Shown piece by piece: positions 9,373 through 20,140 of a stretch of DNA of 64,000 bases; within the stretch, counting starts at the first letter, position 1; each line of letters opens with the position of its first letter. The notes below the pieces were generated by a model. It did not search any database. It was not told where the DNA came from and was given only the letters and a program-made list of their open reading frames with translations. The stretch spans positions 69,444,924 to 69,508,923 of the forward strand of contig NC_086024.1 of NCBI RefSeq assembly GCF_036323735.1, in the 5' to 3' direction. The translations under genes and the position numbers were made by a program. Source of the DNA: Rattus norvegicus. Taxonomy: Eukaryota > Chordata > Mammalia > Rodentia > Muridae.

Positions 9373-9959
9373 GACAGATAATCTGTAAATATCTGTTCCT
9401 TCCTGGAAGACAGAAAGGGAGAGAATGAGCCATATTGTTGAGTTAGGCTGCCATGTTCAGGAGTGAAGGTGAGAAAGCAGCTAGATGGTGAAAGCACGGT
9501 TCCTTCACAGAAATAGTGAGAAAATACAAAGTACTGGGAAAGGATGGTTAGGCCAAAATCTGAAAGAAATAGAGAAGATGAAACAGGAAGTTATACTGTT
9601 GTGAGGAAAGATTCAGGGAACCAAGCAGACTTAACAGGGTTGCATGAGTGTGACTGTGGCTTCCCGCTTCCTTAGCAAGTGCACCAAGAACAGGATTTCT
9701 GAAATGGATAGAAACCTTCAAGAATATCTTTATAAGGGAAGGAGATCTCATTACAGGAATGACTACTCCTCCAATCTCCTTAGCATAGCATTAAGTAAAT
9801 CACCGTGCTGAGCAGTGATCTCTGCGACAAGAGACTGATAGATCCAGTTAGAACAATTTTTAGAGAGGAGACAACGGTATTCAATGTTTTCATTTTTGGA
9901 GCAGAGCATAGTGGGATATCTCCAGTCAGAGCCAAAGGAAGATTTCATTGAGGCCTACT
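9373..9959. other. unclassified stretch
   Basis: No gene or repeat recognised. Two minus-strand frames of 61 and 67 codons look like chance. Confidence 0.4.
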
Positions 9960-10360
9960 TTCAGTGGTCTTTGTCAGAGTAAGACGCCAACTTGGAACAA
10001 AGCTAGAGACACCTGGAAAGAGGGAATCCCAGCGGAGAATTGCTATCATCAGGTTGGCCTGAGGGTATGTCTTTAAGGCATTTTCTCCAGTACTGACAGA
10101 TGTTGACGGTGCCAGCCCACCAGGGAGTGTGCCACTTCTAGGAAGGTAGGCCTGTGCTTGATAATGAAAACATAGCTGAACACAAACCTGGAAGACCTAG
10201 AAGAAACATTCTTTGTGGTTTTGGCTTCAGCTCCTGCCTTAAGTTCTTCCTTTGGGCTCCCTTCGTAATAGACTGTAACTTGTGAAATAAAAGAAACCCT
10301 TTGGCCTCAGATTACTTTTGATCAGAGCTATTTGTTATGAGGGAGAGCTAACTAGAACAT
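9960..10360 (+). repeat. URR1-like rodent repeat, strongly diverged
   Basis: About 400 bases with the layout of the URR1-type unit seen more clearly at 12081-12488: 'ggcattttctccagta' near 10077, a 'tggtgccagccca'-like block near 10105, 'ttcagctcctgcctt' near 10226 and an end resembling 'gaaataaaagaaaccctttgg' near 10282. URR1 is thought to be a nonautonomous MER1/hAT-type element; the family assignment is tentative. Confidence 0.45.
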
Positions 10361-11346
10361 AAAGTGGTGCCAAGGAAGCTCAGCATTGCTCTGGCATGCC
10401 TGACTATGCTCTTTGGGGGAGGATTGTGAAAGGAGTGTGAAGCCTGGAAAAATCATTGAGTTCTCCGAATTAAATAACTGTGTGAAAATGTAAGAAAATA
10501 CTAGAAAAATGAGGACAACAACAGCCTGGCTTGTAATGTTTCAAAAAGAAACAAACATTCTTTTAGGGCTTTTCATATGATATTTTAGATTAAGAAAAAA
10601 ATATATGGAAGTGAAACCTTTACTTTGCTGGGGCAATGGATGCTGACTAACTGGGGCTAAAATATAACCTGTGATTGATAAGAGATCAGAATTTCCTCAC
10701 AGTCACCCCATAGACAGTGTAGTCTGGGTAAGGGGAAAGTAGTGAGGAAAGGCAGCTCAAGCTGGCAGATTACTATTACCAATGTGTGAGAGTTTCACAT
10801 GTAGTTCTGATATTGAAGGTATAAATTATCCAAGACTGAGAGTGTCCTGGCGAGCTACTAAGCCCTGACACTGTAACAGGACTGAGGGAAGGCTAGGAGC
10901 AGCCATTGGTGACAGTAGAGACTCAGAATTGTAGGACTGTAGAATAGCCACCAAGTTCAACAGCTGAAGAGTATAACTTTGCCTGGCAGAAGCAAAGAAG
11001 TGGAATGGGCAGAGCCCACTGAAGTCCAGAGTTTGAACACTGAGCTTTTTATTCTGTAGGATTTAGGTTTTGGATCTGATCTGATTATGAGTGTGCTCTT
11101 TCCCCTTTCTTGGAATAGAAGAATTTATGACTTGGTTTCGATTTTTTGAATGCCCAAAGTTAAGAGACTTTGATGGTTTAAGAGACATTGACCTGTTAAA
11201 GTGTTAGAGTCTGAAGACTCTAGACTGTTGGGGATTTAAAGTTGTTCTGTATTTAAAAATATCACTTTAATGTGAGATCTTGGGGACAAATCAGAAAGGG
11301 AAGGTTGTGGTTTAAAGTATTGTGTTTGAATGTCAAAGTTGCCGAG
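10361..11346. other. unclassified, possibly repeat-derived
   Basis: Nearly 1 kb between two URR1-like relics. The right part (about 11040-11340) contains reiterated 'aagagactttga', 'aagagacattga' and 'gggatttaaagttg' phrases that remind me of rodent MaLR internal sequence, but I cannot place it firmly. No open frame of note. Confidence 0.3.
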
Positions 11347-11640
11347 GATTAAATGCCATGGTCAACTGTCTACTTGACAGAGACCTAATGATATCTGGGA
11401 AGGGGGAGCTACAATTTAGGAATTGCCTCCATCAGATTAGTTAGTCTAGCATTTTCTTGATTGTTGATTAATGTGGGAGGATCCATTTTATTGTGGGTAG
11501 TGCCACCTCTGGGCAATATGGACCTGTACTATGTAAGGGCATATAAGAAAGGTATACCTATATAAGAAAGGTAGCCAGATGAAGGTAAGCCTGGAAACAA
11601 GCTAGAAAACAGAATTTTATTTCAAGCTCCTGCCTTGAGG
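11347..11640 (+). repeat. URR1-like relic, partial
   Basis: 'tggtcaactgtctacttgac' near 11359, 'tctagcattttcttgattg' near 11445 and 'tttcaagctcctgccttgag' near 11620 match the start, middle and end blocks of the URR1-like unit. A 13-mer (tataagaaaggta) is duplicated at 11542-11573. Confidence 0.45.
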
Positions 11641-11651
11641 TTGTACGTATC

Positions 11652-11827
11652 ACACAGCTGGTCTTAGACTTAATGAGTAGTGGAGGACTTTGATTTTCTG
11701 ATCCTCCTACGTCCAACTTCTGAAGCACGAATCTCATACCCAGTTTATGTGATGTTAGACATCTACTCCAGGACTTCCTGTATGCTAGACAGTCGCTCTA
11801 TCAACTGGGCTATATTTCCATTCTGCT
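11652..11827 (-). repeat. B4 SINE, antisense
   Basis: Antisense B1-like half ('gatcctcctacgtcc... cttctgaagc' near 11699) followed by an antisense ID/tRNA-like half ('tgctagacagtcgctctat caactgggcta' near 11782). This B1-plus-ID order on the minus strand is the B4 structure. Confidence 0.7.
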
Positions 11828-12080
11828 TTCATATTCTTCTGATATAGTTTTGTAAAAACAGTAATAAATTGTTTATAAACAATATTGTATACTGTTATTA
11901 TAATCAAGTTTATTGTCTTTTCATTGCTGCTAGTTTCTGTGATGACAGAAATCTTTGTTGAACTCCAGTCAATAAAGATAGTCTTCCAAGGCTATTTTGG
12001 ACATACTCCATTCTGAGCTAATTTTTTGTGGATGGTGTAGGAAGAAATCAAGATTCTTTTTTGTGGTTTGTTTTATTGTG

Positions 12081-12488
12081 AGTGTACTGGCTACTTTTGT
12101 GTGTCAACTTGACACAAGCTGGAGTTATCACAGAAAAAGAGGCCTCAGTTGTGGAAATGCCTTCATGAGACCCAGCTGTAAGGCATTTTCTCAATTAGTT
12201 ATCAAGGGGGGAGGACCCAGCCCACTGTGGGTGGTGCCGTCCCTGGACTGGTGGTCTTGGCTTCTAAAAGAAAGCCAATTGAGTAAGCCAGGGGAAGTAA
12301 GCCAGTAGGTAACACCCTTCCATAGTATCTGCATCAGCTCCTGCTTCCTGGTCTGCTTGAGTTCCAGTCCTGACTTCCTTTGGTGACGAACAGCAATGTG
12401 AAAGCATAAGCTGAATAAACCCTTTCCTCCCCAACTTGCTTCTTGGTCAGGATGTTTGTGCAGGAGTAGAAACCCTTACTAAGACAGT
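12081..12488 (+). repeat. URR1-type rodent repeat
   Basis: Best preserved copy in the window, about 408 bases. It starts 'agtgtactggcta...gtcaacttgacacaagct', continues with 'aaggcattttctcaatta' and 'actgtgggtggtgccgtccc', and ends 'gctgaataaaccctttcctc...ctaagaca'. Noncoding; usually classed as a nonautonomous MER1-type DNA element. Confidence 0.7.
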
Positions 12489-12800
12489 GAGGTATCTATC
12501 AGAGAAAACTACTTGGACACAGAGTCAAGCCAAGAGAAAGTTTTTATTAGTTGACCAGTGACTACACTTGGTTTGGGGGACTCAAGTACAGACTCAAGTC
12601 TATGTCCTGGTGGTCTTTTAAGCATAAACACCACATCCTGGGCTGAGACATACTCAGTGAGCAAGAACAATTAGCCAGAAGCACAATTACAGAAGCCAAA
12701 AAGCAAGGTTAGTACATTTAGGGACATTCCCAAAACTATGGATTTGATGGATTCCGTCTCTGTTTTTGTTTTTGTAGTATGCTGAGCTGCAGGGTGTGAA
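12489..12800 (-). repeat. possible ERV LTR fragment, antisense
   Basis: Directly abuts the URR1-type repeat. It reads like the end of a rodent LTR on the minus strand: 'tttttatt' near 12541 would be its polyadenylation signal region, followed by 'aagcataaacaccacatcctgggctgag'-type sequence near 12619. Recognition is weak. Confidence 0.3.
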
Positions 12801-13056
12801 CAACATTTTCATCATGCATTAGTTGTGCTAAGGTCCTGGGTACTGTTACAGTTTTGTTTTGCTGAAAGTATTTCCTTTACCAAATGCTTTAGTATTTTTT
12901 TCCTTTGTCCAAAAAAAAAAACAAATGCTCTCCAGTTGTGAATTGATCTCTTTTGTATCTGCATCATTGATTTTTACGTTAATTCTACTGTTGGTACTAG
13001 TCTTGGTTATTACTATAACATTATGATAAATTTTAAAAATCATAATATCTAAATCT

Positions 13057-13220
13057 GACCCAGTGAAATGACTCAGTGTGTAAGGGTACTTGCTTCCTGA
13101 GGATCTAAATTTTGTCTCCTGTACCTATATGAAAAAGGAAAGAGCAAACTCAAACGTGTTGTCTTCTGTGATATGCATGCATACACATCACACACTTACT
13201 TGTATGTATGTACACATAAA
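13057..13220 (+). repeat. B3/B2-type SINE
   Basis: tRNA-derived head 'cccagtgaaatgactcagtg tg' near 13060, 'tgcttcctgaggatctaa' near 13091, then the CA-rich tail 'gcatgcatacacatcacaca' near 13175 and 'acacataaaa'. Diverged, plus strand. Confidence 0.6.
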
Positions 13221-13559
13221 ATAGTATAAATATGTGTGTAAGTGCAAACAGATATAAATATGTATTAATTTTTTAAAAGACAGCCAACCTTTTTTTTAAT
13301 TACATATTTCTGTGGTCATTTGAGATTGTTTGCATCTCCATATCAACATTAAAAAAGTTTGTACATTCCTAAATAAAACACTACATGATTGGTTGACATT
13401 ACAATGGATTAGGGATAGCACTTTTATTTTTTAATGCAGTTGTATGATTTCTAAAGGGCCACCCCAACCAGCCTTTTCTCCTGTTTGAAGAGTCCTTTCA
13501 ATTCTCTGTGGAAGGTTATTTGAATTAAGTTGTTTACAGTGTGTTTCCTCTGTTACAAA

Positions 13560-13790
13560 TGGTAGCCCGTGTTTTAAATACATTAAGAGTTTTATATGTA
13601 TAATCTTCTTTATTGTACAGACAAACACTGAACCTCTTGAGTGTAAAATTATTATTATTATTAGTAGTAGTAGTAGTAGTAGTAGTAGCAGCAGTAGTAG
13701 TAGTAGTATTACAAATTACATATGAGATGCCCAAGGCCCAAGTAGTTAAATCATTTCCTCAAGGTCAGGCAGCTAGGAAAAAAAATGAAT
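13560..13790 (+). repeat. MIR-like relic carrying a trinucleotide tract
   Basis: Right of the tract, 'atttcctcaaggtcaggcag ctagg' (near 13750) resembles the MIR core 'cttgcccaaggtcacacagctag'. The tract sits where MIR has its A/T-rich 'attattatcc' segment. Confidence 0.4.
13651..13708. repeat. (TTA)n(TAG)n trinucleotide tract
   Basis: About four TTA units switch to a TAG/GCA/TAG array of about 14 units with an internal AGC AGC interruption. Confidence 0.9.
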
Positions 13791-14149
13791 TCAGTTGCAT
13801 CTTACTAAGTAGTTTAAATGTCCCAGGAAACTGAATTTTATTATCCTTTATTGCCCATTATCCTATTAATGTGGGGTTTTGTATGAGCTGGTATCTAAGA
13901 GCTGAAGGACGGGTAGTTGAAAGAAGGTCGTTTTGCAGTGGTGAAAAAGCACAGACCTTGAAACAGAGAAAGTTGATGGCTTTGTCTTGAGGTACTATTC
14001 AATGCATATGCCTGCTGCATGGGAACCGGAAGTGACCACATGGAGACTTCGGGCAAAAAGCCTCTTTCCCTGTTGGGTGAGGCACAGCCCTTTCTATGGG
14101 CTAGCCATCTATAAACAGCGTGCCTAAGATTTTTCCTTTCTTGAGTAAT
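13791..14149. other. unique stretch, no gene recognised
   Basis: No repeat or exon recognised. Confidence 0.4.
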
Positions 14150-15350
14150 TCACATGTGATACATTGGCAATAGCTACAAGCCCTGACTCCCTCCTCCCTC
14201 AGATGCTCTCGGGGCAGCAGAGAGAACACAGAGATTCACAAATGAGCTTTCTTTGTAGAGCACTGTCTGCTTTGAAATTTTTCATTAAATCTTTTTCACA
14301 AATAAATTGCCCAGTGTCCATGGGGAATATTTCCATCTTTTAATCGTGTGCAGCTTGAATTGACTCTATGATTTTTGAAATGCTTGGCCTGGCTGGTATG
14401 GAGGGCACTGGCAAGGGGGAGGGGAAACACCTTCTGAGGCCCATCCCTTGAAATCTATTTTGAATGTAAGTAACAGAAGGAAGCCCCAAAGGGAGCAATT
14501 GGAGTGAGCTCATATTTTGTGATGTATTAGCACCCGCTGGGACTGGAATTCTAAAATGCAGAAAGTTAATTATGCTCCTTACCTATTGAGTTAGTATTGG
14601 TTCCCGAAGTGAAATCTTGGGGTCCAACCTTCCTCTCTAGGCTGCAGAGTCGTTCTAGATTGATGGTTTAAATAAAATGTCAAGTATCTGATTGCCATGG
14701 AAACATTATTACAAAGTGGGCCTAGTCTCAGTTCCTGCTGTAGAATTCCAATGATGTGAATTAGCATGGTCTCAGGACACCTTCTAAAATGGCTGGAGTT
14801 GCATCTCTGCAAAATAAGTGAGGCATGCATGCACGAAACGAGAAACAGTGTGACATGCTCATGTCTCGATGCACACAGCTCTGAGTTGGACACATTCCAA
14901 TCTCTTTGAAAAGCCAGGAGCAGGTGATGCCGATAGACATTGGACTGGAATGGTCCTCCCTTCTTGTAAACCAGCCAGTGAGAATTGTTTGTAATCCACA
15001 GAGGAAGAATGTCAAGGCCAGTGCTGGTCACCAAGAGGTAAAGCCCTGGAAGGTGCAGCATGCACTTTGGGTCCCGCTCCAGGACCTCTTCATGGAACAC
15101 ATGTTCCAACTGCCTTCTCTAGCCTGATTAGCAGAGCACTGCTGATTATGTTATGCAAATGATGGGAGATGGATTTCACATTTCCCCAAGCCAGGCTTTG
15201 CACAGCTTTGCATTTATTATCCCCCTTTAAAAATACAGAGTCCTTAGAGGATGGGGATGGCTCGTTTTTATTTGTTTGCCAGTAGAGTTGGCACAGACCT
15301 GTCAGGCAATCATCTTGGGCTGTGATCTGCAAACTTGCCCTTTGTTGTTC
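14150..15350. other. candidate conserved noncoding block
   Basis: A 1.2-kb repeat-free stretch of higher complexity and slightly higher GC than its surroundings. It contains an octamer ATGCAAAT at 15153-15160, several GCTTTGCA-type motifs near 15195-15212 and the longest open frame outside LINE-1 and antisense 5' UTR (minus strand 14591-15109, 172 codons). That frame has no domain I recognise and starts next to no visible promoter. Conservation cannot be judged from one sequence. Confidence 0.35.
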
Positions 15351-16304
15351 TATCCCCCAACCCCTGATTGTTTACAAGACATACAGAGACATCTACACAC
15401 CTCAAAACAAGCTATTTCCTGATCCTGCAAAATTTGTCAGTCTGTGTGATAAAAATGCTACATCATTGGCTGACAAGCTATCAGATCAACCTAGAGTTCA
15501 GTCCCCGGCATCTTGTCCTCATTCTCAGCTCAGAATGAGAAATACTTAGCAGGTCCTGGCTCTCGATTGTACAGTCTACCACCTGCCCCTTGGCACTTAT
15601 GATCCTGCTTTCCATTTACTGATGTCTATCTGCCACCAACAATCTGCCATTCCACTTCTTTGGAAATAGAAGGATTGAACTTGTGTTTGTTGCATTACCA
15701 ATAAGATCTGAATGTCAAAGTTGGCTCTCTCAGTTTTACATAAAAATTTTAAGAACCTGTCCTCATTTCAAATGGTTCTAAACATGGTGGGGACATGGTT
15801 CCTGCTCTTCCGACTCCAGCTGTGAAAGTCAAGGAAAGAGTACAACTAGGAGCACTTTCTAGTGCTCCCATCTTCTTCTTCTTTTAGATTTTACTCAAAG
15901 GAGGAGCTAGTATGAATTACATAAAATGAGTGACCAGAAATTAATAAGAAAGTAATATCAGCTGACATAACCTTTCCATAGGGGAAGGGCTGCTGGTAAA
16001 AACATGGGAAGAGATATACCTTTGCCAAATGAAGACAGAATTCTACAGCTCTAAAAAGGATGAGGAATTTATAATCCTGCACATAGCCTATTGCATTGTA
16101 TTTTTTTTATGAATCATGACTTCTAGACATGTTTTATCATATACAAAAATAATGTATACACATACACATCATATGTGCATATTTGTATTCATTTTAACAA
16201 TTGTTTCAGATCAGTGTGGCATACTTGAGATGTACTAAGATAATTGAATATATAAAAATGTAAAACATTAGGCCTTTTAAGTTGATTGAGATTGATCACA
16301 ACTG
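15351..16304. other. unique stretch, no gene recognised
   Basis: No recognisable repeat or gene; a short TTC-rich patch lies near 15870. Confidence 0.45.
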
Positions 16305-16480
16305 CTAATAGCAGCTAACATTTGCTGAGCCCTTTGTGGGCCAGGAGCACTGCAGTCTTTTTCCGCTGGTAGACCGATGCTAGTAAACAGAAGCTGCCTC
16401 CAATTTTCAGATAGGAAAATGAAGGCAGAATTAATGACCAATTGCTCTATAATGTAATGCCGTCAGGACTCTCAAAAGTC
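16305..16480 (+). repeat. MIR SINE relic
   Basis: 'aatagcagctaacatttgct gagccctttgtgggccagg' near 16307 followed by 'tttcagataggaaaatgaagg' near 16404 and 'gccgtcaggactc' match MIR in order and spacing. It is an ancient mammalian tRNA-derived SINE. Confidence 0.6.
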
Positions 16481-16939
16481 TTCAGGCTCAAAGCATGAGC
16501 TACACATCGGTAGGGAGTCTTGTAAGTTCCAGCAGCAGCATGCCAGTGCTAGAGTGCTCACATAAGAGAATTATTGTTTTACAAATCCAAAAACTCAAAA
16601 ATTGGCTTGCAAACTGGTTCTGCTGTTTGAATGATAGGCCCATTCCAATTTTTCCAGTCTTATATTTTATAAAGGGGACATATTCTTAGATCTCTTATTG
16701 TGGCAAAGCATATCTTTCTTCTTCCTTCTCTAGATATCCAAATACTTTTCTAGTGTTAGTGCAAAGTAAGTAACATGCCAACATGCCAACTGGTTAAAAG
16801 AAGAATTCATTTTCTTTTAACCCCTAAGAAAAACAGAAGGCTTGTCTTTCTTTGACTCTTGCAAAATGTCTTGCGTTAGAATAAAGTCTGATAAAATTAT
16901 ATTCTAAGTGGCTTTTTATTTTTATTACATATTTTACAA
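16481..16939. other. unique stretch, no gene recognised
   Basis: Nothing recognised apart from a tiny tandem 'aacatgcc' pair near 16771. Confidence 0.45.
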
Positions 16940-17130
16940 TCATTCAGTGTGTATATGTTTGTGATTGTGCAACCTAGTGTGCACATAAGTGCCATAGTGA
17001 ACACTTAGAGGTCAGAAGACAACTTGGAAAAGTCAATTTACTTTTGCTACCGTGTGTGGGGCCTGGGGATCTCAAGCACTTCAGTTTAGCAGTAGCTGGC
17101 TTATCTGCTGAGCCATCCTGCCAGCTCACA
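16940..17130 (-). repeat. B3 SINE, antisense
   Basis: GT-rich tail on the left ('cagtgtgtatatgtttgtg'), 'agaggtcagaagacaacttg' near 17008, 'gggcctggggatctcaa' near 17059 and the antisense tRNA head 'ctgctgagccatcctgccag' near 17105. Confidence 0.75.
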
Positions 17131-17400
17131 TTGTCTGTCCTAAACCAACTCCTTAGGCGAGGGAAATGCTTGAGTCACAGACCCAAGAATAACCCTCCAT
17201 ACTCACCTGGTAACAGGAGAGGGGAGAGAATGACAAACACTTCTCGTTCACACATCTATAAAGAAATATGTAGTATAGGAAGTGACAGAAAACTTACCTA
17301 TGCAATGATCTGCAGAACACACATAAGTAACATTCAAACACAGACAATAAGAGTGGAGAAGACAATTTAAGGAATTATGGTAGCTAAGAAATAAAAAGGG

Positions 17401-17788
17401 GCCATGCTAGTTTGGTGTGAACTGACGCAAGCTAGAGTTATCTGAAAGAAAACAACCTCATTTGAGTAAATACCTCCAAAAGATCCAGAGGGATTGATGG
17501 GGGAGAGCCCAATCCATTGAGGGTAGTATCATCCCTGGGCTGGGGGTTCTAGGTCCTACAAGAAAGCAGGCTAAGCAAACCATTGGGAACAAGCCAGTAA
17601 GCAGCTTCCTCCAGGGACTCTGCATCAGCTCATGCCTCCAGGTTTCTGCCCTATTTTAGTTCCTGTCCTTACTTCCTTCACTGATGGACTACTACGATGT
17701 TACAGTATAATCCAAGCAAATCCTTTCCTCCCAACCTAGCTGTTCAGTATGGTGTTTCATCATAGCGATAGTAACCCTAACAAGCACA
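17401..17788 (+). repeat. URR1-type rodent repeat
   Basis: Follows the copy at 12081 block by block: 'aagctagagttatctgaaag' near 17429, 'tgggctgggggttct' near 17535, 'agcaaaccattgggaacaag' near 17573 and the tail 'cctttcctcccaacctagct' near 17722, ending 'aaccctaacaag'. Confidence 0.65.
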
Positions 17789-18514
17789 AGGACGGAGTTT
17801 AAAATGGGAAGTTTAATCATGTTTTACTGCTATATTTATATTGCTTTCTTTTAGCACAAATAGTTAAGAGTTGTAATAGAAAACCTGGAATGCAAAAAAT
17901 GGAGCAGTCACTCACCTGGTGGATGGAGTGTGTGTGTATGGGGGGGAGTGCATATAGGTTCTTTGGGCAGCTACAGTTGGAAAAACGGTTGTAAGGAAGC
18001 TGAGGAGGGTCCAAGGCTTTCTAAGACTATTGCAGTTGTACTGAAACACTATGAGCTGAAAATGAGCATGCTGACTAATTTATTTGTATTACTTGAGCAA
18101 GATGATAAGTTTCCCAGAGTATGGAACACAGCACTCAACACTATGTATCTTAGAAATATGGTCCCTGCTGTGGGGCTGTGGTGGAGTGGGGGAGGATGAG
18201 GCCTACCTGGATGTCTTTCAGTCCTTGGAGAACTGACCTTCCAAAATGATGAAGGTAGTTCTCATGGCATCCCTGAGCTCTCATGAAATCAAGGTATTTT
18301 ATGACACCTTGAATCATTCCCTGTCTTCCTGTGTGACAATGTTGTCTATTGCTCAAAAAAGGAGAAAGTAGGAGAATGAAGGAGAAATGAGGCAATTAAC
18401 GCCTGGTCAGAGAGGAGTGGTCTTCTGTACAACAAGCTACCTTGATAGGTTTTCTGATTCCAAGTAGTCAGTCCTAAACACTTATGCATGTGAACAACAT
18501 TAGATGACTCAGCA

Positions 18515-18518
<4 letters not shown>
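17789..18518. other. unique stretch, no gene recognised
   Basis: No gene. A short GT/G-rich patch at 17927-17947 is the only simple sequence. Confidence 0.45.
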
Positions 18519-18561
<43 letters not shown>

Positions 18562-18564
18562 CGC
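18519..18564. repeat. (GT)n(GC)n microsatellite
   Basis: GT run ending in six GC/CG steps. The GC end is the strongest Z-DNA former among dinucleotides. Confidence 0.95.
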
Positions 18565-18569
18565 AGAAC

Positions 18570-18700
18570 AATTAATTAAAGAAGGAAATACGTATTTGAG
18601 AGAAAATGTGGGATCATGGGAGATGTTGGAGAGCTAAGAGGGAGGAATAGAAACGATGTAAATATAGTAGTCATATAATAAATTTTCAAAATGCAGGAAT
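18570..18700 (+). repeat. old LINE-1 3'-end fragment
   Basis: 'aattaattaaagaaggaaat', a purine-rich 'gggatcatgggagatgttgg' and an ending 'atgtaaatatagtagtcata' resemble the extreme 3' UTR of old rodent L1. Very short and diverged. Confidence 0.4.
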
Positions 18701-19494
18701 TATACATACATACAAGAAAGAAAAATTGAGGAGGATACTCAGTTTCAGCATCAATTACCAACCTCCACATAGATGTGCACACAAAAACACACACCTAATA
18801 ACAGTTGGCAATGAAAGGAGAAAAGTGGGAAAAAATAGACTAATGCTTACAATTCAAATTAACAGGAGAATGTGATAGGTTAGGGGTTATATAATAAAAT
18901 TAAGATTGCATGTATTTTTTTCTTCCTCTGTCCTTATCTATGGTCCATGGCAATTCCTGATATAATTTGAGGTTTTGCCTAGAGAAATGAGAGAATTGCA
19001 AAAACTGAAACACTGACTTGGCACTATGTAAGAAGAGAACGGTCAATTGATAACAAGATTATTACTTGGGATTCTGCCAAGACATTAACATATGAACCTT
19101 AGAAGGGCAATGTGAGATGACAAACTGTTGTGTTGACCTTGTAAAATACAGCATTGTTATAGAAGCAATTTTAGACACTAGTGGTTTCAAGAGAGAGTTT
19201 TCCCAATTGTGATTGAGAAATGTCACCCCATCAAACATTACGCAGAATGACTCTGAAGTAAGGAGCAGGAGATGAGCTACAGTTTTGCTTGGGCCTGGCA
19301 TGTGTCATTTCTTGCTGTGGCACTTCCTGTTTCCTGTGCTGCCTCGGCTAACCACTCATTGTAAGGTAATACTAAGAGCCATGAACAGTGTTTTGTGTCA
19401 CTGGTCACGTCCCTAACAACACAGTGCTCAGGAATAGCCAGGTCACACTTGTGCTTTATGGCTGGCTTTGTTAGTCTACCTTCCCTCTCCTTAT
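18701..19494. other. unique stretch, no gene recognised
   Basis: No known repeat or exon recognised. Confidence 0.4.
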
Positions 19495-20140
19495 GCATTT
19501 TTAAATTTTTTTTTATTTTATTGCTTCTTTGTGAATTACACATTATGTACCCAACTCCCACTCATTTCACAGTTTTGTCACCCTTCCCTTGACAAGAAGA
19601 ACCCAAAGAAACAACCAAAAAAAAAAGTCTCACCATGGAAAATGCAGTATGTCATGATGTGTCACACAGCATACCATTTGTCAAAACAGTATATTTTTGC
19701 ACGTACTCATTTTAATGAGTCATTGGTCTGGTTGGAGTTCTCTAGGTTCTGCAACACTATCAATACTGCACACTGAAGACTCCTCTTGGATATCCTGCTG
19801 TTTCACTGAGTCAAGGAGATCCTGCAGCCTTGGTTCTGCAGTCCATTCACGACTCCAGCAGCTCATAGGCAGGGTAGATGTTGGAGAGGGGTAGCTCAAA
19901 ATCCAGGGTTTGGGCAGTAGCTGATTGATCAGCCATCCAGCTCTTCTGCCCCAACACTCACAGGGCTATCTCTCCATTACCCATGCCCCAAGTCAGCTTT
20001 CCCATTAAGGACCAGCTATCCTGAGTGCTGTTGCCAGTGAGTGGTAAGGCCAGCTCTCCTTCATCCATATCACCAAAGCCAGCTCTCCTATGCTGCCCAG
20101 GCAAGGGGTAGGTACAGCTCTCCTGCACCCATGTATTTTC
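19495..20140 (-). repeat. ancient rodent LINE-1 3' UTR, antisense
   Basis: Begins with the T-rich complement of an A tail, then 'tttgtgaattacacattatg' near 19529, 'atgagtcattggtctggttg' near 19715 and 'ggatatcctgctgtttcact' near 19790. I associate this order with the long 3' UTR of old rodent L1 (Lx8/Lx9-like). From 19935 it becomes a degenerate array of CAGCTCTCC-like units. Confidence 0.5.
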
